Shown here piece by piece: positions 53,734-62,834 of a stretch of DNA of 64,000 nt. A program made the translations under genes and the position numbers. The notes beneath the pieces are model-generated. The model ran no database searches. It was not told the origin of the DNA and worked only from the letters and a program-made list of their open reading frames with translations. Source of the DNA: Moraxellaceae bacterium AER2_44_116 (GTDB lineage: Bacteria > Pseudomonadota > Gammaproteobacteria > Pseudomonadales > Moraxellaceae). The stretch is from positions 62,001 to 126,000 of the forward strand of contig VIAD01000008.1 in the NCBI GenBank assembly GCA_006546595.1, in the 5' to 3' direction. The stretch's first letter is position 1. Every line of letters begins with the position of its first letter.

Positions 53734-55821
53734 TTATCTCCTAATAGAAAATTGATAATCACCGACACTAAAGGCACTGAATTTAACAAACGGATCGAGA
53801 GTGATACTGGTCTGAACCGAGTCTTGACTAAAACGTGATTTGATATAACCCACCACGGTATCGTCTTGGCTAAAATGATAAATGGCATTTTTATCCAAAC
53901 GATCACCACGAATACTTAAATAAAGCTGCGCTAAAACCTTGCTCAAACCTGAAGTAATATACGATTGAGGCACATAATCTTCCCACACATGCTCAGGAAT
54001 ATAATTTAACGGCATACTCGGTAGCGCTTGATATAACAATCCCAAGTACAAATCATCGCCGTCTAAATGATAAAAATAGAAACGGGTTTCGCTTTGGCCA
54101 AAATATAAACGACTACCATTGTGTTCTAAATAAAACGTGCCATCTAAGGCCATTTTTGTTTTAAAGGTGATGACTTTAATCACTTTGCCACGATGACTGA
54201 CCTGATATGTCAGTTGTTGGTCGAGGGTGAAATTAGTGACTTGATGGTAAAAATGATGCACATATGCAGGACAAACGACTTGCTTTTCTTCGGGGATAAG
54301 ATGCGCATGATTAACGCCTTTGCTTAGTAAACTGGCAAAACAAAAAGATAACGTTGCCGAGTTCAAATAGCTCGTTGCATGATATTGCATATGAATGTGT
54401 GGCTGTGGCGAATAGCCCGAATTGCCTGATAAACCAATTACTTGATAAGGCTCAACCCAATCGCCTGCTTTGACGTAAACATGATATTGCGATAAATGAC
54501 ACAGGCTAACAAAAAAGCCCCGTTCATCATGAATCACGACATAATTACCCCAATTATTTAATTTATCGACACTACCAATTGAGTTGTCAGGAAAGGTGGA
54601 TGCCGTAAACACCACATAACCACGAACAGGTGAGCAGACATATTTTTGAAAGGCATAATAATCGGCTAATAACTTGCCATCGCCACGATAGGTTTTGCCG
54701 TCAGCATCGGTTTTGACAAAATCGTAAGCGTATTGCCATACACCTTGATGCGTCCATTGACCATTAAAACCTTGCCACACCGTCCAATAATCTAGAAACG
54801 GCAAATACATTGTGGTCGCATTGGCATAACGTAAGCGTGAGGCAAAAAAGTATTCCAATGTCCGTTCGGGGGTGGATTTATACACAACAGGGCGGAGTGG
54901 GTAATTCAATAAACTCAAAACATAAATCATGCTCAAGGTGATAATGTTAAACGGCAAGGTAAACACTGGAATACCAAACTGCGACCAAAAAACATCCATC
55001 GACTTGGTAAAAACCGTAGCTAATGCCACGCCAACCATCGCTAAAATATAACTCCGCAATGACGGAATATTAAAAATCCCCCCGATAGCCATCGCAATTA
55101 AAATATAGTTAAAACCAGCAGCATCGCGGTAAGCTTCTTCAAACGAGCCAATAAATGTCCCTTGAATGGTTGCCCCAAGCAAATAACCCATCACCGCCAA
55201 AATCGCTAAAATACGAGAACGAAAAAGCAAGAGTAGAAAAATGCACAGTCCTGCCAATACTTGTGGCATAAACAAAATCGAACCCATGCACTTAAAAAAA
55301 CCGGGAACCCATACGGGTAAAATATCGGCAAAAACAATAAAGGTTTCGGGGTGGGGGGCAAAATGGTCTATATAAATATTAGAGTAATGGCTGGCAGCTA
55401 AATAAATTAACGAACTGACAATCACAAACGGAATACTTAAAACAGGTAAACCCAATAAACGTTGAAAAACATTGGTGAGCGATAAGGTCACAATAAAGGT
55501 AAAAATTGCCGTAATGGCAATAAAGCCGATGCTAACCCAAGTGATGTCAAATAAATTACCGACCGATAAACCAACTAATAGCGCATTATAGGTGTAGTAA
55601 CCCGAGCGTAAAAACTCGGTATGAAAGCCCATAAACTTAGCAAAGCCAAAGGCGGAAATAATAGCAATGAGTCCTGCCGTACCTTGCTGTGGATTGATAA
55701 AAGTCAATGCAAACAACAACAAACCCGTTAAATAGTGCCGCAGAAAAATAATTTCTGAATAACTATGTAAGATGGGGTGTAGATAAGCATTTATTTTTTT
55801 GACGATCGTCCACATGAGCAA
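53734..55821 (-). CDS. urea transporter fused to an M23 peptidase-like domain
   Basis: A 695-residue fusion. Residues about 20-310 form a urea-transporter (UT) channel with about ten TMs, including the UT signature-like GYYTYNALLVGLSVGNLF (about 75-92). Residues about 350-500 form an M23/LytM-like domain with NWGNYVVIHDERG, CHLSQY and PHIHMQYH. The first metal-ligand motif HxGxD reads AYDF, so one ligand His may be lost. First gene of the operon. The start is a TTG with AAGGA eight bases upstream; an ATG two codons on is possible. Confidence 0.85.
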   Translation of the reverse strand: MLMWTIVKKINAYLHPILHSYSEIIFLRHYLTGLLLFALTFINPQQGTAGLIAIISAFGFAKFMGFHTEFLRSGYYTYNALLVGLSVGNLFDITWVSIGFIAITAIFTFIVTLSLTNVFQRLLGLPVLSIPFVIVSSLIYLAASHYSNIYIDHFAPHPETFIVFADILPVWVPGFFKCMGSILFMPQVLAGLCIFLLLLFRSRILAILAVMGYLLGATIQGTFIGSFEEAYRDAAGFNYILIAMAIGGIFNIPSLRSYILAMVGVALATVFTKSMDVFWSQFGIPVFTLPFNIITLSMIYVLSLLNYPLRPVVYKSTPERTLEYFFASRLRYANATTMYLPFLDYWTVWQGFNGQWTHQGVWQYAYDFVKTDADGKTYRGDGKLLADYYAFQKYVCSPVRGYVVFTASTFPDNSIGSVDKLNNWGNYVVIHDERGFFVSLCHLSQYHVYVKAGDWVEPYQVIGLSGNSGYSPQPHIHMQYHATSYLNSATLSFCFASLLSKGVNHAHLIPEEKQVVCPAYVHHFYHQVTNFTLDQQLTYQVSHRGKVIKVITFKTKMALDGTFYLEHNGSRLYFGQSETRFYFYHLDGDDLYLGLLYQALPSMPLNYIPEHVWEDYVPQSYITSGLSKVLAQLYLSIRGDRLDKNAIYHFSQDDTVVGYIKSRFSQDSVQTSITLDPFVKFSAFSVGDYQFSIRR

Positions 55822-55927
55822 AATAGCATTCCTTGATTATTAAAATCACTTTATAGGTTTTTATGGACTTTTGAACGCTACAAAGTCAAAAGTGTTGGGT
55901 ATTTTATTTCGTTATGATTGTAAACAG

Positions 55928-55941
55928 CAGTAAGCTTACTG
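55928..55941. promoter_or_regulatory. 14-bp palindrome in the divergent promoter region
   Basis: CAGTAAGCTTACTG is a perfect palindrome between the divergent transporter operon (-) and anti-sigma-like gene (+), 91-107 bp from each start. It is a candidate operator; no regulator gene is adjacent. Confidence 0.4.
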
Positions 55942-56031
55942 TTGCAAATCGTTGGTCTCTTGTCTAATAAAATACGTTGATAGGCTATGATTGACAGATA
56001 AGCGGAACAATATTGCTATGAGCGTTGTCCT

Positions 56032-57168
56032 ATGAATAATCAAGATGCCTTAGACCCTCGACTGCAACAACTGTATCGTCAGTTGCCCAAAGAGCAGCCT
56101 AGTCCTGAATTAGATGAAAAAATTCTTGCTGCGGCAGGCGTTGGAGTTAAAAAGCGTTTATCTTGGTATCTGCCTTTTTCAATGGCCGCCAGTGTGGTAA
56201 TGGTCAGTTCGTTAGTGTTGTATTTGGCGAAGCAGCCAGAAACACTAGAACAAGCAACGGCTGTTACTTCATTACCAAAGCGAGTTACTGAAAAAGAAAT
56301 GGCAACATCCGCGCCAATGAGTGAAGATTTTATTGACCAACGTGAGAATGTTTCAGCTGCAACAGCAGAGAGTGGTTCTAGCCATTATGTAACGCCTGAG
56401 TCTCTTAAACCTTCAGCACCAACTCTGAAGAGGAAATCAAACTCATCGGTGGCGGTGGAAGATCAACCACTTCAGACATTAAAAGACATAAAGGTCGAGG
56501 TAGATCAAAATCGTGTTGCCAATGAGTCAGTAGCAATAAAAGAAGAAGTAGCCAATGTGGCTTCGTCACCGCAACCTGCTATTGCCAAACAAGACCATCT
56601 TGATGGTCAAACAAGCGATAATTTATCCTCAATTAATCAATCAGTTATTGCCGATAGGGTCATACAAGAGCAACGAGCTTTAGCGACAGCACGAATGTCA
56701 GAGAGCGTAGGCGCTGTGGCTAAAATGCAAGCAGAAAAGAAAGTCATGGCAGAGCGTCATGAAGAAAAAGCTAAGCTAGCCGTCATGAAACCCACTGCGT
56801 TAACGATTGAAGGTGTTGGCTTGGGAATGAATCGTGAGCAGTTACACGCGCAGGGTTTTAGTTGTGAAGCGAATACCTGTTCTCAGACGTTGAGCCATCC
56901 TCAACAGGTGAGCTATTGGGGCGTTGCCAGTCAAAATGCACAAATTAATGCGGTGTTAAGCAATAATATCGTGACTAGACTTGCGTTACACCAAAACATA
57001 GCTACCCCTAAACTTGTTGAGAAGTCATTATTAGCGGTTGGTATTGCGAGTCAAAAAATATGCGCCGATGAGAAAGGTGAATGGCTGTTAAGCCGTCAAC
57101 TAGAAACAACGATCATTCAGCTAAATGCTATGAGGGATGGGGTAGTGTTGACGATTTGTTCAAATTAA
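56032..57168 (+). CDS. probable anti-sigma factor, single-pass membrane protein
   Basis: A 378-residue protein. The N-terminal cytoplasmic segment DPRLQQLYRQLPKEQPSPEL followed by DEKILAAA is typical of small anti-sigma-like proteins encoded after ECF sigma genes. One TM lies at about 45-65, then a long low-complexity Ala/Ser/Lys-rich periplasmic stretch and a C-terminal domain with a conserved Cys pair (about 265-375). It is on the same strand as the ECF sigma gene 9 kb upstream. I infer it is that sigma factor's partner, separated by the decarboxylase operon. Confidence 0.65.
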   Translation: MNNQDALDPRLQQLYRQLPKEQPSPELDEKILAAAGVGVKKRLSWYLPFSMAASVVMVSSLVLYLAKQPETLEQATAVTSLPKRVTEKEMATSAPMSEDFIDQRENVSAATAESGSSHYVTPESLKPSAPTLKRKSNSSVAVEDQPLQTLKDIKVEVDQNRVANESVAIKEEVANVASSPQPAIAKQDHLDGQTSDNLSSINQSVIADRVIQEQRALATARMSESVGAVAKMQAEKKVMAERHEEKAKLAVMKPTALTIEGVGLGMNREQLHAQGFSCEANTCSQTLSHPQQVSYWGVASQNAQINAVLSNNIVTRLALHQNIATPKLVEKSLLAVGIASQKICADEKGEWLLSRQLETTIIQLNAMRDGVVLTICSN

Positions 57169-57247
57169 TGAGGGGGGGCGTTGAAGTTTTGAGGTTCAGG
57201 TTGTTTTGCCTAAAAAACACAAGTGAATCCATTTCAAAGAAGCTTGG

Positions 57248-57319
57248 CTTCGACTCCGCTCAGCCATCCACCACGACTCCGCTCGGCCAGCGAAAAAAGT
57301 CCCCAGAGCGGAGTCGAAG
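57248..57319. repeat. dispersed inverted repeat, compound copy 4
   Basis: Left arm CTTCGACTCCGCTCAG (57248-57263), a second partial left arm CGACTCCGCTCGG (57274-57286) and right arm CAGAGCGGAGTCGAAG (57304-57319, one mismatch) indicate a nested or duplicated repeat between the anti-sigma-like and FKBP genes. Confidence 0.8.
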
Positions 57320-57394
57320 GGATAGTTTAAGCAAACGCCAACAAACCCTAGCATCTACACATTTATTTTTATCATGTTGAAAAGAGGTTAAACC

Positions 57395-57736
57395 ATGAGC
57401 AACGAACTACAAATCACCGATATTCAACTAGGCGAAGGCAAAGCAACCGTCAAAGGTGCATTAATCACCGCCCATTACACAGGCTGGCTGGAAGATGGCA
57501 CTAAGTTTGATTCCTCGCACGATAGAGGGCAGCCGTTTCAATGTGTTATTGGCACAGGGCGAGTCATTAAAGGTTGGGATCAAGGTTTAGTCGGTATGAA
57601 AGTTGGTGGCAAACGTAAACTGTTTGTACCCGCACATTTAGCCTACGGTGAACGGCAAATGGGCACAATTATTAAAGCAAATTCTAATTTGGTTTTTGAA
57701 ATTGAATTGCTGGAAGTATTAACGCGGGATGAGTAA
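57395..57736 (+). CDS. FKBP-type peptidyl-prolyl cis-trans isomerase
   Basis: A 113-residue single-domain FKBP without signal peptide. The family pattern is complete: VKGALITAHYTGWLEDGTKF, then DSS, GTGRVIKGWDQGLVGM, GGKRKLFVPAHLAYG and a final VFEIELLEV. It catalyses proline isomerisation in the cytoplasm. AGAGG precedes the ATG. The next gene overlaps its end by 8 bp, so the two are co-translated. Confidence 0.95.
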   Translation: MSNELQITDIQLGEGKATVKGALITAHYTGWLEDGTKFDSSHDRGQPFQCVIGTGRVIKGWDQGLVGMKVGGKRKLFVPAHLAYGERQMGTIIKANSNLVFEIELLEVLTRDE

Positions 57737-58982
57737 TCAACATATTGCCATCATCGGTGCAGGTACTGCAGGGCTGGCAGCCGCGATTGTGTTAGCGCGG
57801 CAAGGCCATCATATCACCCTGTTTGAGCACGTCGAAGAACTTGCGCCCGTTGGTGCTGGCTTATTACTGCAACCTGCGGGTTTGGCAGTATTCGCGCATT
57901 TAGGCGTGCTAGAACACGCCTTAACATTAGGCGCAAAAGTCACAGGCTTAGAAGGCCAATTGCCCAATGGCGATTTGTTGGTAGATAGCCATTACTATGA
58001 AGCAGGTGAGGGTTTGTATGGTTTAGGCATTCATCGCGCTACGTTATGTTATGTCTTGGTCGAAGCATTAAAAGCAGAACCTTTATCTTCTCAAATCACA
58101 TGGCGCATGGGCGTAGATGTTGAAAAAATTGAAGATTGTGGCGCAGAAGTTCGATTATATGGCCATGATAAATCAGGCAAATGTGATGCTGCTTTTGATT
58201 TGATTATTGTCGCGAATGGTGCGCGTAGTCAGTTACGGCCTGCGGATTGGGTGGTGCTGGATAAGCCGTATCCGTGGGGTGCAGCATGGACAATTGTGCC
58301 TGAGTGTTTGGCTTTAGATACACAAATTTTGCATCAGTTTTATCATGGCGCGTCGGTGATGATGGGTGTTTTACCGACGGGCGCAATTCCTAATGCCCCT
58401 AAGCAACGTCTATCGAGCATCTTTTGGAGTCTGCCAACCACGCAATTAAACGGCTGGATGAAAGAGCAAGGTGCGCGTGAAGCTTGGCTTACCCGAGTCA
58501 ATCAAGATTGGTCTATTGCCGCCCAGTGGCTAGAAACGGTGATTGACTGTCCTGAACAATGGTTTGCTGCAAATTACCGTGATGTTGTGATGCGTCGTTT
58601 TGCCCAAGGCCGTATAGCCGTTATTGGTGATGCCGCCCATGCCATGAGCCCACAACTCGGGCAAGGCGCAAACATGGCGTTACTTGATGCGTGGGCGTTG
58701 GGACAGGCGATGGCGGTGAATAGTCAACAACCTGATTGGCCAACGATTTGGCAGAAATACCACTCATTAAGAGCGTCATCAACCCATTTTTATCAATGGT
58801 TAAGTCGTCAACTGACGCCGTTGTATCAATCAGATAGCCGTATCGCAGGTTGGGGCAGAGATTTTGCTTTTACGTGGATGTATCGTATTCCTTATGTGCG
58901 TAAAGAAATGGCGGTGACGATTTCAGGATTAAAAACAGGGATATTTACGGGCATGAAAATGGAAGATGTGGAAAAAAGGTAA
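57729..58982 (+). CDS. FAD-dependent aromatic monooxygenase (UbiH/PHBH-like)
   Basis: A 417-residue class A flavoprotein hydroxylase. The N-terminal FAD motif is IAIIGAGTAGLAAAIVLARQG, the DG-type motif region lies around LIIVANGARSQLR, and the second FAD motif is IAVIGDAAHAMSPQLGQGANMAL. It would hydroxylate an aromatic ring using NAD(P)H and O2; similarity to ubiquinone hydroxylases and salicylate hydroxylases does not settle the substrate. It overlaps the FKBP gene by 8 bp. Confidence 0.9.
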   Translation: MSNQHIAIIGAGTAGLAAAIVLARQGHHITLFEHVEELAPVGAGLLLQPAGLAVFAHLGVLEHALTLGAKVTGLEGQLPNGDLLVDSHYYEAGEGLYGLGIHRATLCYVLVEALKAEPLSSQITWRMGVDVEKIEDCGAEVRLYGHDKSGKCDAAFDLIIVANGARSQLRPADWVVLDKPYPWGAAWTIVPECLALDTQILHQFYHGASVMMGVLPTGAIPNAPKQRLSSIFWSLPTTQLNGWMKEQGAREAWLTRVNQDWSIAAQWLETVIDCPEQWFAANYRDVVMRRFAQGRIAVIGDAAHAMSPQLGQGANMALLDAWALGQAMAVNSQQPDWPTIWQKYHSLRASSTHFYQWLSRQLTPLYQSDSRIAGWGRDFAFTWMYRIPYVRKEMAVTISGLKTGIFTGMKMEDVEKR

Positions 58983-59153
58983 GCTAATTGACTTTTTTAA
59001 AGTTTATCGTGTTTTTAAGGTCATATCGTTTTTTGCTTAGAGCGATTAGAGTCTAAAAATCTACAACTATCCCTACTTCAAAATTGTATTTTTCATCACG
59101 AATTACAACAAAGAAAAGACCACGACATTTAAACACTGCACGAGGAGGACTTC

Positions 59154-60422
59154 ATGAAAAATAATCGCCTAGTTGCGATGGCTCTTAGTGCTGCCATGAC
59201 TATGATGAGCTTATCGCCTATTGCTGTGCAAGCAGCTCTAGCAACCCCACAACAGCCAATAGCAACACCTGTACCCGCTAAACCCGATATTAACCAACTG
59301 GAAAATTTTTCTGAGCTGTTTGCCAATGCTAAAAAATTTATTGATAACCCTAAAACATGGGACAAAATTCCAGCCAAAGTGACCCTCTGTATTTTTTCAC
59401 CGGGAGGCGCAAATGGTGAAGGTTTTGACTTTGTCATGGAAAACATCAAAGAGTTACCAAAATATACTCAAATTGCCAAAAATATGGGCTTAGACCTCAA
59501 AATTACCATGAAAACGCCCTTGGATATGCACATTGATTTTGCTTCTGCTAAGTTAAAGCGCAAAGCCAGTAGTGATATTAGCTTCCGTATTTATACCAAT
59601 GAACGAGTGGCGACCGAAGATTTTAAAGCAGGTCAGTGTGATGGCGTAGCAATCAGTAATTTACGCGCCCGCGCCTTTAATCATTTTGTCGGCAGTATAG
59701 ATTCAATTGGGGCGATTGAGTCGTATGAGCAAATGTCGGAAGCCATTCGTTTACTGGCTAAACCTGAAGCCGCGAAATATATGGTCAATAAAGATTTTGA
59801 AATTGTTGCCCTGATTCCTTTAGGCGCAGCTTATATCATGGTGAATGATAGAAAAATCAATTCATTAGCAAAAGCCGCAGGCAAAAAAATAGCGGTGATG
59901 GATTTTGATAAATCACAAGCAAAAATGGTGCAACAAATGGGTGCCCAGCCTGTCGCGGTGGACTTGACCAATATTGCGGGCAAATTTAATAACGGCCAAG
60001 TTGACATTATTGCTGGCCCTGCGTTGATTTTTCAGCCTTTAGAATTGTACCGAGGCATGACTGAACAGAACGGCAATGTCCGTGGTGCGATTATTCGTTT
60101 TCCTGTTGTTCATGTCACTGGCGTGATGATGATGCACCGAGGCAAATTTCCCGATGGTATCGGACAGTTAATGCGCGAATTTGCCGCCACGCAAACACCG
60201 TTGGCGTATCAGTTCGTTGATAAAGTCGAAAAGTCGATTGATGAAAAATATTGGATAGATGTGCTGGAAGCAGATAAACCCGGCTATCAAAAACTGATGC
60301 GTGAGTCGCGTATTGCCATGACCAAAGAAGGTTACTACGATAAAAACATGATGAGTTTTTTGAAGAAAATTCGTTGCCGTTTTAATCCTGCGAGTTATGA
60401 ATGTCGTTTAATGGATGAGTAA
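59154..60422 (+). CDS. DUF6091-like putative solute-binding protein
   Basis: A 422-residue secreted protein with a signal peptide ending near IAVQA. The body resembles TRAP/DctP-like periplasmic binding folds: VTLCIFSPGGANGEGFDFV, RIYTNERVATEDFKAGQCDGVAISNL and DIIAGPALIFQPLELYRG. I associate it with the DUF6091 putative solute-binding family common in Moraxellaceae. GAGGAGG precedes the ATG. No transporter membrane genes are adjacent, so ligand and partner are unknown. Confidence 0.75.
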   Translation: MKNNRLVAMALSAAMTMMSLSPIAVQAALATPQQPIATPVPAKPDINQLENFSELFANAKKFIDNPKTWDKIPAKVTLCIFSPGGANGEGFDFVMENIKELPKYTQIAKNMGLDLKITMKTPLDMHIDFASAKLKRKASSDISFRIYTNERVATEDFKAGQCDGVAISNLRARAFNHFVGSIDSIGAIESYEQMSEAIRLLAKPEAAKYMVNKDFEIVALIPLGAAYIMVNDRKINSLAKAAGKKIAVMDFDKSQAKMVQQMGAQPVAVDLTNIAGKFNNGQVDIIAGPALIFQPLELYRGMTEQNGNVRGAIIRFPVVHVTGVMMMHRGKFPDGIGQLMREFAATQTPLAYQFVDKVEKSIDEKYWIDVLEADKPGYQKLMRESRIAMTKEGYYDKNMMSFLKKIRCRFNPASYECRLMDE

Positions 60423-60438
60423 TTTAAGCTCTAAAGTC

Positions 60439-60459
60439 CCCCTCTTTGGCAAAGAGGGG
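60439..60459. repeat. CCCCTCTTT/AAAGAGGGG palindrome
   Basis: A 9-bp inverted repeat with a 3-nt loop lies between convergent genes, followed by GGTTAGGGAGGG. It is a common dispersed palindrome type and may assist termination, although no U-run follows. Confidence 0.6.
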
Positions 60460-60494
60460 TTAGGGAGGGATTAGCTTTGCTCAGTCCCTAGCGA

Positions 60495-61946
60495 TTAAGA
60501 CGAACAACTAATTTCTAAGTCTTGTCCCCAATCGGGTGGTAAATCAGCATAACACTCATAGTCTGGATGTTCCGCAAAAGGGCTTTGAAGCAACATTAAC
60601 AAGGTATCAAGTTCACTAAAATCACCTTTTTCCGCTTTCTCAATCGCGGTTTGTGCCAAATAATTTCGCAAAATAAACTTAGGATTAACCGCTTGCATCT
60701 GTTGTTGACGTTGAGCATCTGCAATCAGTTCGCGTTGTAGGCGTGCGCTGTATTGTTGAAACCACTTATCAAAAGTATCACGGTCTAAACAGTCGTCACG
60801 TAGGGAGCAAACTTGATCGGTTTTACTAACATGGCTTAACGTTCTAAAACTGCGCGTATAGTCCATATTATTTTTCATTAAAATATCTAACAAACTAAAA
60901 GCCAGTTGATTATCGTCGGCTTCGTGAGTCGTGAGTCCTAATTTTTTTTGCATACCTTGATAGTAATAATCGACTAGCACACCCTCATAACGCTGCAACG
61001 CCGACATAATGTCTTCTTTGTCTATTAACGGTGACAGGGCATAAGCCAACGCGTTTAAGTTCCATAAGCCAATACTCGGTTGCTGATTCCACGCATAACG
61101 GCCTGTATTATCGGAGTGATTACAAACGAAACTAGGCTTGTAAACATCTAAAAAGCCATAAGGGCCATAATCAAAAGTACAACCTGTAATCGAAAAGTTA
61201 TCGGTATTCATCACGCCATGAGCAAAACCAACTAACTGCCATTGTGCCATTAAGATGGCTGTGCGATTAACGATGGCATTGAGCAAAGCCGCATACGGTT
61301 TATCGGTAGCAGCGCAATCGGGATAATGACGGTTAATCACATAATCCGCGAAGTCTTTTAAGTGCGTGGGTTTATTGTGGAAAATCCATTCAAAATGGCC
61401 AAAACGTATGTGGCTATCGGCAATACGCACTAAAGTTGCAGCGGTTTCGCGTGTTTCTCGTTGTACGGGTTCCTTAGAGCCAATAATGCACAATGCGCGA
61501 GTGGTCGGAATACCTAAAGCATGAATGGCTTCGCTGCATAAATATTCCCGAATCGACGAACGTAATACCGCTCGGCCATCGCCAAAACGTGAATAAGGTG
61601 TACGACCTGCGCCTTTTAAGTGAACATCCCAACGCTCACCTTTTTGATTGATTACCTCACCTAATAATAAACCTCGACCATCGCCTAATTGCGGATTGTA
61701 TTGGCCAAATTGATGTCCGCTATAGGTCATTGCCAGTGCTGTACTGTTGGGGAGTACACCATGACCGCCAAAATAGTGACTGAGTTCGGCGGCGGATGGT
61801 GTGTCCAAATCTAAGAGTTGTGCGGCGGCAGGATTAAAATGCACTAAAAAAGGCGATTTAATGGCGGTTGGATTTAACGCAGTAAATAAGACGTTCGGTA
61901 AACGGGCAAACGAGTTGTCAAAATTCAGCGTCGTAAGGGTTGCCAT
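60495..61946 (-). CDS. selO: protein adenylyltransferase SelO (YdiU/UPF0061)
   Basis: About 483 residues from the ATG ending at 61946; a TTG eight codons upstream is possible. The pseudokinase-like family signatures are present: YSGHQFGQYNPQLGDGRGLLLGE (residues about 65-87), DVHLKGAGRTPYSRFGDGRAVLRSS (about 100-124, including the catalytic-type Lys and Asp/Gly-rich segment) and the NTDNFSITG element. It transfers AMP to Ser/Thr/Tyr of redox-related proteins. Eukaryotic forms carry a C-terminal selenocysteine; here the end is CSS with ordinary cysteine. Confidence 0.95.
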   Translation of the reverse strand: MATLTTLNFDNSFARLPNVLFTALNPTAIKSPFLVHFNPAAAQLLDLDTPSAAELSHYFGGHGVLPNSTALAMTYSGHQFGQYNPQLGDGRGLLLGEVINQKGERWDVHLKGAGRTPYSRFGDGRAVLRSSIREYLCSEAIHALGIPTTRALCIIGSKEPVQRETRETAATLVRIADSHIRFGHFEWIFHNKPTHLKDFADYVINRHYPDCAATDKPYAALLNAIVNRTAILMAQWQLVGFAHGVMNTDNFSITGCTFDYGPYGFLDVYKPSFVCNHSDNTGRYAWNQQPSIGLWNLNALAYALSPLIDKEDIMSALQRYEGVLVDYYYQGMQKKLGLTTHEADDNQLAFSLLDILMKNNMDYTRSFRTLSHVSKTDQVCSLRDDCLDRDTFDKWFQQYSARLQRELIADAQRQQQMQAVNPKFILRNYLAQTAIEKAEKGDFSELDTLLMLLQSPFAEHPDYECYADLPPDWGQDLEISCSS

Positions 61947-62094
61947 TGTGGGGGATGCTCTGTCATGCAAAGGAGTTAATGGATAATAACATAGTCCCTA
62001 TGTATGAATAGGAGTACGAAATTCATCGCGTGACGATGTTCTACCTATCGAGTTAATTAAGTAGGGGGAATGTGCCATAGCAGCTACGTTTCAT

Positions 62095-62372
62095 AATGTG
62101 AGAAATAGACAGGCGTTGTTCGATTTATGGCGGCAAGAATTGCTGCAACAGTTGAAGCCTATGAAATTATTGTTGAGCGGACGTTTAGTGATTTTGATGA
62201 TTATTGGGCAACGGTGTTGGGTGCGCCAAGTTTAGGGGCGCAATTGGTGGCAATGCCTGTTGATGAGTTGATGGGGTTTAAAGGGGTGATTCGTTCGCGT
62301 TTGGCGATTGATGCAACGGGTCGAGTTGTTTGTAGTGGGAGGGCTAATGGGGTTAGAGGAAGGGTGGGGTGA
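62095..62372 (+). pseudogene. C-terminal remnant of a SAM methyltransferase, frameshifted copy
   Basis: The reading frame from 62127 encodes YEIIVERTFSDFDDYW and ends ANGVRGRVG, the C-terminal pattern of class I SAM-dependent methyltransferases. The N-terminal two thirds are absent. Comparison with the copy at 63165 shows a one-base deletion near 62150, before which the frame reads NRQALFDLWRQ. It is non-functional as a methyltransferase. It forms the left partner of a direct repeat around the toxin-antitoxin genes. Confidence 0.75.
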
Positions 62373-62421
62373 TTGTATCGCTTTGAAAAATATAGGGGTA
62401 GTGTGCGCATATAAAACTATC

Positions 62422-62829
62422 TTAGGTGTTTAAAAATGGATTGAGTAACATTACGCCAAACGCTTCAAAATCTTTGGTATTCCGTGTGACAACCGTTAAG
62501 CCATGTGTAATCGCCGTAGCTGCAATTAATGCATCTTCTAAATGATGATTAGCTCGGTGATGTAGTAGTTTTGCCCAACAACGAAATGCAGCCGCATCGA
62601 CGGGTAATATCTGAAACGATTGAGCCAATTGTTCTAACCAAATTTCAATTTCGGCAGCTTTCGCCATGTCTCGTTCGCGGGTGATTTCGATACCTGCTTG
62701 TATTTCACCCAAGGTGACGGCTGACAAATAAAGACTCTTTTCTGGCGTGGCTTTAAGCCATGCTAATACCGCGCCATGTGGTTTTGATTTGCGTGTTTCT
62801 GAAACAACATTCGTATCAAGCAAGTACAT
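62422..62829 (-). CDS. vapC: PIN-domain toxin (VapC/FitB-like)
   Basis: A 135-residue PIN-domain ribonuclease. The acidic active-site residues are visible: Asp in YLLDTNVVSE, Glu in TLGEIQAG, Asp in LEDALIAATA and Asp in RNTKDFEAFG. RNTKDFEAFG with an upstream LEDALIAA is closest to FitB-type VapC toxins. It starts 5 bp after the antitoxin stop codon on the same strand, forming a standard type II module. Confidence 0.92.
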   Translation of the reverse strand: MYLLDTNVVSETRKSKPHGAVLAWLKATPEKSLYLSAVTLGEIQAGIEITRERDMAKAAEIEIWLEQLAQSFQILPVDAAAFRCWAKLLHHRANHHLEDALIAATAITHGLTVVTRNTKDFEAFGVMLLNPFLNT

Positions 62830-62834
62830 TATTT

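Noticed and set aside
62201..62410. 69-codon minus-strand ORF over the methyltransferase remnant
   Set aside because: The plus-strand remnant has clear protein similarity and a second copy; the minus-strand frame has no support.
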